A DNA stretch of 24,986 nt from Firmicutes bacterium UBA5286 (GTDB taxonomy: Bacteria > Bacillota > Proteinivoracia > UBA4975), in assembly GCA_002408465.1 (NCBI GenBank), contig DHSM01000010.1:7799-32784 (forward strand), in the 5' to 3' direction. The notes beneath the pieces are model-generated. The model did not search any database. It had not been told where the DNA came from and worked only from the letters and a program-made list of their open reading frames with translations. Shown piece after piece: positions 8,928 through 16,656 of this stretch. Within the stretch, counting starts at the first letter, position 1. Each line of letters begins with the position of its first letter. A program made the position numbers and the translations under genes.

Positions 8928-10019
8928 CTTTTTCTCCTCCACGGTATTACGCATCTCAGCAGTCGGGTTCAATGCAACTTGATCAATCCTGCTCCAATTC
9001 CTAGTGTCTCTTGACCACCGTTCGGGCCGTTTTCCTTTCGCCGCCTTGTACACCTCATCCCTCTTGCGCAATATTTCGACATCTGCCCCAGTATGTCGCT
9101 GTAGGGGCGTCACAAATTTAATCCCGCTGTGTAGAAACTCCGTATTATAGAGCTTAACAAAGTTGCATGTCCATTCTCTAGCTTCATCAATGGACCCGAA
9201 GCCCTCAAGGGGGAAGTCCTTTGTGTATTTTAGTGTTTTAAAAAGGGATTCAGAGAAAGGGTTATCGTTGCTAACTCTGGGACGGGAATAAGACTTAGTT
9301 ACTCCCAGTCGAGCTAGCAGGTTCTGAAAATCTTGAGCCTTCATGGGGCTACCGTTATCTGAGTGAAGCACCAACGGTTGGTGAAGCACCCCATGTTTGA
9401 ATACAGCCTTCTTAATTAATTCTTGAGCATGTCGAGACGATTCTTCCCTATGAACTTCCCAGTGAATTATGAGCCGGCTGAAAACGTCGAGCACCAGGTA
9501 CAATTTGAAGTAAAAACCCTTGACTGCAGCTGGCAGCCAGGTGATATCCCAGGACCACACCTGATTGGGGCCTGTTGCTATATGTGTTGTCAATGAGCTT
9601 GTCCTAGGAGGATTTACCCTAGTACGCCTTGCATTCTGCTTCGCTTCTTTTAGGACTTTATAGAATGTGGATTCAGAGGCAATATATACTTCCTGGTCGG
9701 CTAGCTTGGGTACAATCTGAGCGGGCGTTAGATCTGTAAACTCTGCGCTGTTGCAAATCTTGATTATCTGGGCTTTTTCCTCTTCGTTAAGCTTATTCGC
9801 TGGAGGCTTCCGCTTGGCTGTAGGCCGCTTATCTATGGGGTCCGGCCCTTCCTTAACCCAACGCTGATAGGTCCTGACAGATATGCCTAGCTCCTTGCAT
9901 GCCAGTTCTAACCTGGCACCGGCGGCATTAGCTTCACTGATTAGCTGGACTGCCATCTTGCGATCTGAGGCGCTAATCAGTCTGCCTCGGGGTCCCCCCA
10001 AATCGCATTGGCTTTTTTT
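8913..10019 (-). CDS. IS3-family transposase OrfB (DDE catalytic part), expressed by -1 frameshift
   Basis: The open frame carries the IS3 rve-type catalytic core: first Asp in WSWDITWLP, second Asp in LVLHSDNGS and the Glu in NPFSESLFKTLKY, preceded by an IS150-like helix-turn-helix region (ACKELGISVRTYQRWVKEG). The first start-like codon in this frame is TTG 10001, without a good ribosome binding site. Instead, the frame is entered from orfA by a -1 slip on a run of seven A (10013-10019 on this strand, slippery A AAA AAA G), giving an OrfAB fusion. About 362 residues from the TTG, standard for OrfB. No internal stop or frameshift is seen. Confidence 0.92.
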   Translation of the reverse strand, partial: KKSQCDLGGPRGRLISASDRKMAVQLISEANAAGARLELACKELGISVRTYQRWVKEGPDPIDKRPTAKRKPPANKLNEEEKAQIIKICNSAEFTDLTPAQIVPKLADQEVYIASESTFYKVLKEAKQNARRTRVNPPRTSSLTTHIATGPNQVWSWDITWLPAAVKGFYFKLYLVLDVFSRLIIHWEVHREESSRHAQELIKKAVFKHGVLHQPLVLHSDNGSPMKAQDFQNLLARLGVTKSYSRPRVSNDNPFSESLFKTLKYTKDFPLEGFGSIDEAREWTCNFVKLYNTEFLHSGIKFVTPLQRHTGADVEILRKRDEVYKAAKGKRPERWSRDTRNWSRIDQVALNPTAEMRNTVEEKKRQLP

Positions 10020-10483
10020 CTCAGCACCAACAAGGCAGCAGTCTCGGCCAGGGCTTTATCCTTATACTTAAGTTCTCGCTGAAGTTTCTTGTTTAGCAGT
10101 TTTTCCGATCTAAGCTCGGCCTCAAGGTCTTTAGGGGATTTATTGGAGCCAAGAGATGATTCCATGGTTTGGCGCCACTGCTGAATGTCAGTGGTGTATA
10201 ATCCATGCTCTCGGCAATACCGCCCAAGCTCTTCTACATTCAGGGAAAAGGTTTCAATGACGATCCTCAATTTGTCTATGTCATTCCATTTGCCGTCATT
10301 AGATGGGCTGCTGTTATTAGGAATTAGCTGTCCATCCTTGCGAGCCTTAGCAACCCAGCCGTAAATAGTAGTTTTAGGTATATTTTCCTGCAATGCAATC
10401 TCAGATATGGTCTTGTTTTCAGGGGGTTGGAGCTGCTTTAAAATCTGCCTCTTATATTCTTCTGTAAATACTCTTCTTGCCAT
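9977..10483 (-). CDS. IS3-family OrfA, helix-turn-helix subunit
   Basis: A 168-residue protein beginning MARRVFTEEYKRQIL with a helix-turn-helix (SEIALQENIPKTTIYGWVAKAR) near residues 27-50, followed by a leucine-rich helix (LEAELRSEKLLNKKLQREL) expected to dimerise and to be shared with the OrfAB fusion. OrfA binds the element's ends and moderates transposition. It is longer than the 90-120 residues of many OrfA proteins because of a middle segment of about 60 residues that looks like a second, degenerate helix-turn-helix. The ATG at 10481-10483 lies in the 3' arm of a leader hairpin. Confidence 0.9.
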   Translation of the reverse strand: MARRVFTEEYKRQILKQLQPPENKTISEIALQENIPKTTIYGWVAKARKDGQLIPNNSSPSNDGKWNDIDKLRIVIETFSLNVEELGRYCREHGLYTTDIQQWRQTMESSLGSNKSPKDLEAELRSEKLLNKKLQRELKYKDKALAETAALLVLRKKANAIWGDPEAD

Positions 10484-10528
10484 CGTATAGACACAACCTT
10501 TCGTAAGAACATGATATCATCTATACGA
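10483..10528 (-). promoter_or_regulatory. Leader inverted repeat that can hide the orfA start
   Basis: TCGTATAGA and TCTATACGA (10483-10491 and 10520-10528) are perfect 9-base complements. In messages entering from outside the element they would fold so that the first base of the orfA ATG is paired and the AAAGG-like binding site sits in the loop. Several insertion sequences use this arrangement to block translation from read-through transcripts. The loop also holds the palindrome ATGATATCAT (10511-10520). Confidence 0.55.
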
Positions 10529-10544
10529 CAACTATCCTAACACA
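10526..10544. repeat. Terminal inverted repeat of the IS (orfA end)
   Basis: Read inward from 10544 the end is TGTGTTAGGATAGTTGTCG, matching the 8911 end in its inner part. The outermost base is directly adjacent to codon 89 of the interrupted ATPase. Confidence 0.75.
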
Positions 10545-10811
10545 TGGGGGCTCATCTATTAGAAGTTTGATATCGAAAGAACCAGTATTTATGCTAGGAG
10601 ATGGCCTAAATTGACGAATATATTCACTGCTCCATTTTGTTGCAGAACCGTCAAGCGTAGCCCGCATTAGTGTTAAAGTTGTTGTTTTACCTGTTCCGTT
10701 AGGCATCATAATTAAGGTTATGGGGGGAATTTGGGTTTTACCAATCTCGATTGATAGGTCATTTACCCCTCTAATCCCTTTATAATTCCAATCTAAAATT
10801 GTTATTTGCAC
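10545..10811 (-). pseudogene. SMC/DndD-like ATPase, N-terminal part before the IS element
   Basis: The first 89 codons of the interrupted ATPase remain, from a GTG start at 10809-10811 with GAGGTG about 8 bases upstream. They encode the N-terminal beta lobe (MQITILDWNYKGIRGVNDLS) and a Walker A of the form MPNGTGKTTT, in which the usual first Gly is Met. The frame then runs into the insertion element and stops after seven foreign codons, so any product is a 96-residue stub with no Walker B. It begins only 2 bases after the stop of the preceding 63-residue gene. The continuation is the fragment at 7231-8910. Confidence 0.85.
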
Positions 10812-10813
10812 GA

Positions 10814-11005
10814 TTAAAGCACCTCAAGCAATTTATTATCCTCAAGATTAACAAGCTCCATAATGCTTTTAACATCGTCTTCCAAGTAATCGCCTTCGAG
10901 GGCGTTTGCGATGAGTTTCCTCAGTCTCCTTTTAAATTGATCATCTTCATGAACTGATGACAATACTTTGTCAAGTGCAAGATCCAATTCTTTATAAGTA
11001 TTCAC
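10814..11005 (-). CDS. Unknown 63-residue protein between helicase and ATPase
   Basis: A short, charged, helical protein (MNTYKELDLALDKVLSSVHE onward) with no motif I recognise; it could be a small adaptor or DNA-binding subunit. It is convincingly a gene: it starts with GTG overlapping the helicase stop as GTGA, has a strong AAGGAGGG about 7 bases upstream inside the helicase 3' end, and ends 2 bases before the next gene. The tight packing suggests its product works in a complex with both neighbours. No membrane segment or signal peptide. Confidence 0.75.
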   Translation of the reverse strand: MNTYKELDLALDKVLSSVHEDDQFKRRLRKLIANALEGDYLEDDVKSIMELVNLEDNKLLEVL

Positions 11006-12885
11006 TTCGAGTCCCTCCTTGTATTTGCTAAAGTTGATAACCAGACTTCACGTTCGGTATCTGCGTTATACTCTTTACTACCATCTAAACATATAAAATC
11101 AATAACCTTAGCTCTTTTGTACTGATTATCAGCATCTATACGCAAACTTCTTCCTATACGTTGTATAGTCTGAAGTCTAGCACGATCAGACGAAAGAAGA
11201 AAAATAGAAGTAATAGATTTTATGTCGATACCCTCAGATAACCTTTTACTTGTTATAAGACAATCGATCTCTCCTCTACTAAACCTTAATAGATTAGTTG
11301 CGTCATCTTCTCCATAATAAGTATGGTAGTCAGGTTTATAATTAATCAGTATCATTTGGAGGTCGATACCAAATTCTTTAGTCGCAACAAAAATTAAAGA
11401 TCGCTCCAGTAAAACCTGCCTTTTAGAAATTAAATCTCTAAAAACAGGCAATTTCGCACGGGATTTCTTTTTTACACTTGCAAGTTCATTATATAGATCA
11501 TTCACGTCTACATGTAAGCCCTGCTTTTTCTTTGCATTAAAAGCTGCAAATATTCTCTTCATTTCCTTCTTGTCTTCTTCAGTCAATTCATAATGTAGGG
11601 GAAAATAATCAAATTCGCATAGAATCCCTTTTTTTATCGCATCTTCGATTTGAAAAACGAATAAAACTGGGCCTATTTCATTCTCTATAAACTTATTTCC
11701 TTCCTCATCGTACTCCCTTTCTGGGGTTGCGCTTAGCCCCAGTCGATATTTGAAGCGTTTTATTTTCCCTGATAAAGAATCAACAAGAGATGGCGACCCG
11801 AATCCATGAACTTCATCGCAAATAAAAAGCATGTCCTGGACAGAAGAATCTAAGAACCGAACCACTTCATTTAATCTATCGGCGTCCCGGGAAACAAGCA
11901 TAATAGCCCCTTCAGTATTAAGCAAATAAGAGCTCAACTCATTAAAACTTTTGTAATACCTATACACATTCATCGAGGTTTCAAGAGACAACTCGCTATA
12001 CCATTGGTCTAAAAGATCATTACCATATGCAGTTACTACAATGCTTTTTATTTCTCTCATACTATATAGCTTTTTGATGATTCTTATGGCTGTTCGAGTT
12101 TTGCCAGTGCCAGTTGCCATTTCTAAAACACCATTTTTAGACAATAAAAATTGCTGCACTGCTTCATCTTGATGTTTCCATTTTGCACTTTGGCTAGCTG
12201 GTATTATATAAGGCCTGTCCTGTATTCGGTTTATTAGTATTTGCTTTCTTATGGCTTCTGGTAAGGAATAAACGATGATGTTCGGGTCCAAGTTGTTCCA
12301 TAGCAACTCAAACCTTTTTTTATCATATTCTACAAAGTGTGATAATCCAGACCATGATTTAAATACTTTTATGCTTTCATAGTTTGTATATCCCTTACTA
12401 CTATCGTTAATTGACCCATTAAACGATAATGTCGTATCTTCATCACCATAGAATATTCCAAACTTATCATGAAAATCCCCGATTAGCTTTGCTGAAGGAA
12501 CTGCAAATTTAAATTCAATTATATTATCATATATTAACCAAGCTAAAACATTTAGGGTTTCCTTTTCCATTTCCTTTACTAATAAATCAACATTTTGGCC
12601 TAGGATTTGCTGATATTTTTCATATTGTAATGATGGTTCCAGGCTTGCTACAAAAGCTTCAAAATCTTTTTCGTCTATTAAAGGACTCACTATCCAGCGA
12701 GCCTTACCACCATTCGAAGCAAAACTCGCCATACCTCTCGCGTTACACTTTAGCCAACCAGAAGTAAAATACCCTACACCTCGATCATATTGCTTAGCCC
12801 ACATTAAACACGGTTCATAAAATTCTTTTACATGGTCATTATGACTACTGTTCAATGCATCAGGTACTAATGGATAAGATTTCAC
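11002..12885 (-). CDS. PLD-nuclease/SF2-helicase fusion, presumed phosphorothioation-linked restriction enzyme
   Basis: The 627-residue protein joins two domains. Residues about 1-200 are phospholipase D-like: HDK at 139-141 and GSIN at 157-160 fit the HxK...GSxN nuclease pattern, although the usual Asp four residues after the Lys is Tyr. From about 235 follows a superfamily 2 helicase: Q-like WKHQDEAV, Walker A ATGTGKT (257-263), DEVH (357-360), SATP (385-388), and QRIGRSLRI near 570 as motif VI. This resembles helicases annotated as DNA phosphorothioation system restriction enzyme and other type III/DISARM-type helicase-nucleases. GTG start with GGGAGGGG 4 bases upstream. It is the first gene of the leftward operon facing dnd, and is intact while its ATPase partner is not. 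The substrate role is inferred from context. Confidence 0.85.
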   Translation of the reverse strand: MKSYPLVPDALNSSHNDHVKEFYEPCLMWAKQYDRGVGYFTSGWLKCNARGMASFASNGGKARWIVSPLIDEKDFEAFVASLEPSLQYEKYQQILGQNVDLLVKEMEKETLNVLAWLIYDNIIEFKFAVPSAKLIGDFHDKFGIFYGDEDTTLSFNGSINDSSKGYTNYESIKVFKSWSGLSHFVEYDKKRFELLWNNLDPNIIVYSLPEAIRKQILINRIQDRPYIIPASQSAKWKHQDEAVQQFLLSKNGVLEMATGTGKTRTAIRIIKKLYSMREIKSIVVTAYGNDLLDQWYSELSLETSMNVYRYYKSFNELSSYLLNTEGAIMLVSRDADRLNEVVRFLDSSVQDMLFICDEVHGFGSPSLVDSLSGKIKRFKYRLGLSATPEREYDEEGNKFIENEIGPVLFVFQIEDAIKKGILCEFDYFPLHYELTEEDKKEMKRIFAAFNAKKKQGLHVDVNDLYNELASVKKKSRAKLPVFRDLISKRQVLLERSLIFVATKEFGIDLQMILINYKPDYHTYYGEDDATNLLRFSRGEIDCLITSKRLSEGIDIKSITSIFLLSSDRARLQTIQRIGRSLRIDADNQYKRAKVIDFICLDGSKEYNADTEREVWLSTLANTRRDSK

Positions 12886-13258
12886 GAAACCCCTCCCTGG
12901 CGATACTGAAATCCCTTGTCCCGTCCGGTAAAGGAATTGTACATCTCACCACCCCTTTTAAGTACACAAGCTGGTCGCCTAGATTAGATGAGGAATCTGG
13001 AGATTAGATGGGGGAGTTGCTAAACCGTGTCCATATCTTGTTTGTTAGGAGTGCATGATTAAAGTACATATTACCATAAGGCTATGACACTATTGTTACT
13101 TCTATATATCGACATCTTTTTCCTCTTTTCCCCATCGCCGGAACGAATGCCTCTTAGGCACTTAACGCCGATGCAAGCACAGGAAAAATCTCTTCAAAAT
13201 CGATACCCATTGGCATGGCTGTCAGCACAGGTCCACCAGTTTCCCCCTCCGCTTAACA
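12886..13258. other. Intergenic region upstream of the helicase operon
   Basis: I see no supportable gene. The stretch contains a pair of 10-bp direct repeats (listed separately) and the untranslated leader of the helicase operon. A 74-codon rightward open frame at 13084-13308 has no recognisable product and runs into the 3' end of the next gene, so I do not call it. Confidence 0.5.
12981..13013. promoter_or_regulatory. Paired direct repeats, candidate operator of the helicase operon
   Basis: AGATTAGATG occurs at 12981-12990 and again at 13001-13010, 20 bp apart and followed by AGG and GGG, so 12 of 13 bases match. The spacing is close to two helical turns, so both sites would face the same side of the DNA. 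Between them AATCT-GG-AGATT forms an inverted repeat. They lie about 100-130 bp upstream of the helicase start. No clear promoter boxes could be fixed here. Confidence 0.4.
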
Positions 13259-13795
13259 TCACTTTTCACGTTCTGGCTCGAACACACCTTTTGCAATCAA
13301 CGCTATGACCTGTGGGTCATCTTCTTTAAGTTCTTTCCGCACATAGCGAAGGTAGCAAAGTAAACATTCTATATCTTCACGGTTATACATAAGGTGGATG
13401 GCATTGTCAGTAAAAGCTCTGTTGCTATCCCAAAAGCCCACCACTAACTCAAACTTTATATCCTGCAGTTCCCAGCCCGGTCGCACATATGCATATTTTG
13501 GGTCGTTCCGTAAATCTGTTACTGGATAGCAAATAAAGGTGAGGTCTGGCTCAACGCACGAAAATTTTTCTTTTTGCTGCATCTCACCGTTGACTTGCCT
13601 TGTAAACAAATCAACTAGAGCATCAACCTCCTGGCTCATGAGAATTTTGTTTCCAAGGCGATAATTCATGAACCTCGACACAATGGCACCATCGGTGCGA
13701 CACCATTCTTCATCCCAAGTATCTTTTGTGGTCTTACTGTAATAAGACACATCAAAGTATAAGATAATGCCCGAAGCATTTAGTTTTATCCGCAT
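13259..13795 (-). CDS. WapI-like immunity-type protein, tentative
   Basis: The start is the ATG at 13793-13795 with GGAGG 8 bases upstream; the TTG-started longer form would place the start on top of that site. The 178-residue protein opens with a beta-rich, Trp/Tyr-rich segment (DVSYYSKTTKDTWDEEWCR), has EPDLTFICYPV in the middle, then a WELQDIKFELVVGFW strand region, and ends with a helix (EDIECLLCYLRYVRKEL). That order resembles the WapI family of immunity proteins that protect against contact-dependent toxins. I see no partner toxin. Cytosolic, no signal peptide. Alternative: an unrelated small beta-sandwich protein. Confidence 0.5.
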   Translation of the reverse strand: MRIKLNASGIILYFDVSYYSKTTKDTWDEEWCRTDGAIVSRFMNYRLGNKILMSQEVDALVDLFTRQVNGEMQQKEKFSCVEPDLTFICYPVTDLRNDPKYAYVRPGWELQDIKFELVVGFWDSNRAFTDNAIHLMYNREDIECLLCYLRYVRKELKEDDPQVIALIAKGVFEPEREK

Positions 13796-14050
13796 ATTGC
13801 TTTCCTCCAAGAGGGATATAATCGCATTTACATGATCACCGAGCCGATAAATTGCCTAAAGAGTTAGCACGGATGATAAAAGCTAAGTATGAGTTTTTGC
13901 CCTTCTCACAATGCATCTACAATGAAAAGTTCTTTATTTGATGGTTTCCACCGCGGCTTGTCTGTTCTTAGCTATATGGCCCAATGCTGTTCGACGTCAT
14001 CTTCCGGAGGAAGTCGTTTGTTAGGGTTCAGATTTCTGTATCTCCATATA

Positions 14051-14669
14051 CTACACTTCTTTGACTTCTCCAAAATGCGACAAAGCAATCTTATCCAACT
14101 GTGCGGCGATGTCCACGAAGGCAATATTCAAATCCAGTGTTTTCACGCTGATTTTATTGCCGCTCATCTGGAAATCACAATCTGGTGTAATAGTTTCTTC
14201 TGTTTTGGCATACAAAAGCATACCAGCCACATTGCCGGTGTTGCCGACATCGCGATTCTTAACATACGTAAAAATCTGATACAGGTTGTTAGAATGAAGG
14301 GTCTTGCTATTATACTGAACCTGCAGGGTATGGGTGTAATACTTGGTGTCGATAATAAGGACTTTCTCGCCCTTTCTTAATGTGATGTCCGTCTGCATAA
14401 CCGGTAAGAAATCTATGACACCGTCGTCAAGGTTCCATGCCACCTGTGAAGCTGCAGCCCAGTTCCGGATGATGGCGTTTGTAATACTCCAATACGAATT
14501 TCTCAAACAGGCGGGACATACGCTGTTCATCCAAAAAAGCGGCCATTTTGTATTCGCCTTTCTCGGTGGATAGCATCAGACCCTCGAGAACAAAAAAGCA
14601 GATATTCAACAGCATTCGATAACTCTGATTATTTCTTTGAAAACTTGTGAGATATCTATGAATCGTTTC
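14051..14669 (-). pseudogene. mcrC: mcrC remnant, 5'-truncated and frameshifted
   Basis: Two frames add up to the C-terminal part of McrC, the nuclease subunit of McrBC-type restriction of modified cytosine. The first runs from just after a stop at 14670-14672 and encodes FQRNNQSYRMLLNIC, EYKMAAFLDEQRMSRLFEKF and YYKRHHPEL; it breaks near 14455. The second continues SQVAWNLDDG, then the PD-(D/E)xK core TDITLRKGEKVLIIDTKYY and the typical end NLYQIFTYVKN, MSGNKISVKTLDLN. The N-terminal half of McrC and all of McrB are missing. Upstream to 14900 I find only broken frames. The gene cannot make a working enzyme. Confidence 0.82.
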
Positions 14670-14958
14670 CTAATATTTACAGCAATTTTTATCCTGCTCA
14701 TCATAGATGGGCAAAATGATATCGGAAATGGTATGGCTCTCTTTCTTAACAACAGCCTCCCATAAAGGATAGAGGAACCTTCTCCAGAGCAGATGCAATC
14801 CCCTGCCAACGTTGGCGGACGATTTTTCGTGTCGGTTTCTATCCTTATTATTGCTGCCTGATTTAAAGGTTTGAGCGTTGTAGGCAGAGATTGTTGATAT
14901 GCTCAAGAAAAAGGGGAATTAAGCAAAGGCGAAGAATATTAGAGCCGGGGTGAATTGC

Positions 14959-15891
14959 ATGGAAGAACAAATTCGTATTTCTGCCTTCAGGTGGCTTGAA
15001 CAGCAAACTGCTATCTACGGAGACGTGTTGCCTTATCAGCTTTTGCAACAGGGCTTTGATTACCAAGGCGAGAGGGTCACCATAATCGGCCCACAGGGTA
15101 TTTGGAAACCTAAGCAGTTACGCTTGATTCCAATATCTATAACGACTGCACCCAATGGACCATATGATGACTACTCTGATGAAAGAGGATTAATAATCTA
15201 CCGGTACCGTGGTACAGACCCCTACCATAGAGATAATGTTGGCCTAAGGGAAGCCATGCGTCAGACAGTACCTTTAATATACTTCCACGGCATCAGCAAC
15301 GGCAAGTACTTCGCCTCCTGGCCGATATTTGTCGTAAATGACAATCCCGCAGAGCTATCCTTTACAATAGCCTTTGATGATCATCGTTCAGCTGACTTAT
15401 ATTCCAGACAGTTCACGAACTCAAATAGTCCTAATGTCTTCAACGAGTACATTGTTCAAGAGGAAGCAGACTATAGGCGCCATTATACGACGTCAATAAT
15501 AAGAAGCCGGCTCCACCAAAGCGCTTTCCGGGTCAGAGTCCTGGAGGCTTACAGTGAGCAATGTGCCTTTTGCAGGCTGAGGCATCCCGAGCTGCTAGAT
15601 GCCGCCCATATCATCCCGGATACAGATCCCAGGGGAATCCCCTCAGTTACCAATGGCCTGTCCCTGTGCAAGATTCATCATGCTGCATTCGACAGGAATA
15701 TCATTGGCGTGACACCGGAGTACCAGATTAAAGTAAAGGAGGAAGTCCTGAAAGAAATAGATGGCCCTATGCTGAAACACGGGATTCAGCAGCTTCATGC
15801 GCAAAAGATAGTCTTGCCCCACAATAAGAGCCTATGGCCGGATCAGGAAAAGCTCGAAGAACGGTATGTTCATTTCGTAAAAGCGCAATAA
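14959..15891 (+). CDS. HNH endonuclease with an N-terminal beta domain
   Basis: The start is taken at ATG 14959, with GGGGTGA about 6 bases upstream; a GTG at 14950 is the alternative. The C-terminal third holds an HNH_2-type site: zinc-binding CAFC near residue 200, DAAHIIP near 213-219, NGLSLCKIHHAAFD near 231-244. The first 180 residues are rich in Gly, Tyr and beta strand (IIGPQGIWKPKQ, LIIYRYRGTDP, LIYFHGISNGKYFA), a pattern seen in HNH restriction nucleases with a PUA/SRA-like reader domain that recognises modified or specific DNA. It sits beside the mcrC remnant, consistent with modification-dependent restriction. Whether it tolerates phosphorothioated DNA is unknown. Confidence 0.82.
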   Translation: MEEQIRISAFRWLEQQTAIYGDVLPYQLLQQGFDYQGERVTIIGPQGIWKPKQLRLIPISITTAPNGPYDDYSDERGLIIYRYRGTDPYHRDNVGLREAMRQTVPLIYFHGISNGKYFASWPIFVVNDNPAELSFTIAFDDHRSADLYSRQFTNSNSPNVFNEYIVQEEADYRRHYTTSIIRSRLHQSAFRVRVLEAYSEQCAFCRLRHPELLDAAHIIPDTDPRGIPSVTNGLSLCKIHHAAFDRNIIGVTPEYQIKVKEEVLKEIDGPMLKHGIQQLHAQKIVLPHNKSLWPDQEKLEERYVHFVKAQ

Positions 15892-16045
15892 CTCCCGCAC
15901 GATACCCTTACATAATTTATGAGCCTTCACCTGTTATCCAAGCTCTAATGATTCGTGTACTTGGCATCGGAGCTAACTGTCTCTGTATAAGTAATTTCTA
16001 CAGGGATAACATTTTTTCCTTTTTCGCCATTATTCTACATAGTAT

Positions 16046-16070
16046 AAAAGAGCCCGGTTGGGCTCTTTTT
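16046..16070 (+). terminator. Terminator downstream of the HNH nuclease gene
   Basis: AAAAGAGCCC (16046-16055) and GGGCTCTTTT (16060-16069) form a perfect 10-bp stem with a GGTT loop, ending in a T run. It lies about 155 bases after the stop, with no gene between. Confidence 0.85.
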
Positions 16071-16160
16071 GCTTAGCTCTTGTGTTAATAGCGTTCAACA
16101 AGTTTCGGGATAATCTCTCATATTTCCCGGAAAATATCGGTGTTGCCTTGCTTTTTTTGC

Positions 16161-16475
16161 TTAAGCTTTATACAGGGTCTTGCCTTCCTTGATGGTCTCC
16201 GGGACCTTGGTAAAGAGATTTTTATCATCGAGGACAATGCTGTAGGGTCCGTTAATCATGGCGGTTTTCCGCCGCTGGATGTCCGTCAGATACAGCTTGC
16301 GCTGGTTTTCCTTTAAATTATAGAGCTCATATTTTTCGCTGGAAAACCCGCTGAACAGGCAGCCCAGCCTTTTAAAAATACTAAGGCCGCCCTTGTACTC
16401 CCTATTCAGTTCAAACAAATACCGCAAAGCATAGTAATTATACAGCTGCCTTTCACAATTTTCTTTAGGCCAATT
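16161..16475 (-). pseudogene. Short fragment, possibly of a sugar-transfer-type ATP-grasp gene
   Basis: An open frame of about 105 codons on the minus strand begins just after a stop near 16476 and contains no ATG and no ribosome binding site; the first start-like codon is TTG 16425-16427. The reading KYELYNLKENQRKLYLTD, followed by AMINGPYSIVLDDKNLF, resembles the N-terminal region of ATP-grasp enzymes associated with sugar transfer, where a YxLYxL...LTD segment precedes the nucleotide-binding fold. The catalytic part is absent. I therefore read it as a gene remnant; the family call is weak. Confidence 0.35.
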
Positions 16476-16656
16476 CTAAGTCCTCCCACAAAAAGTAGTA
16501 TACCCTTGTAATCTTAGGTCATTAACAGCAAGACTAGATCTGACAACCTCCCGTTCAAATTTATTTACCTTTTTATGTTCTTCATAAGCGGCGAGTTCCT
16601 GCCGCTAAAGATAATTCCAGAAGATTATGCTGACAGTTTTCGCTGCAGATTCCCCA

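Larger units (their letters stand above)
8911..10544 (-). mobile_element. IS3-family insertion sequence, about 1634 bp
   Basis: Imperfect terminal inverted repeats bound the element: TGTGTTAGGATAGTTGTCG read inward from 10544 and TGTCAAGGAAGTTGTCG read inward from 8911. Two overlapping transposase frames lie between them, and both genes read on the minus strand, the same direction as the gene they interrupt. The bases TGG occur just outside both ends (8907-8909 and 10545-10547) and may be the target duplication; the fit is imperfect because the left copy then leaves one T before the terminal repeat. Both frames look intact, so the element may be active. Subgroup not assigned. Confidence 0.9.

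Noticed and set aside
6779..12885. Identification of the facing operon as DndFGH
   Set aside because: The proteins differ in number, size and domains: DndF/G/H would be larger proteins, and none carries the PLD-plus-helicase fusion seen here.
13084..13308. Rightward open frame of 74 codons with a hydrophobic start
   Set aside because: No ribosome binding site, no known motif, and it overlaps the 3' end of the WapI-like gene.
13889..14380. Rightward open frame of 163 codons
   Set aside because: It lies antisense to the mcrC remnant, whose protein sequence is clearly homologous, and has no recognisable product or good ribosome binding site.
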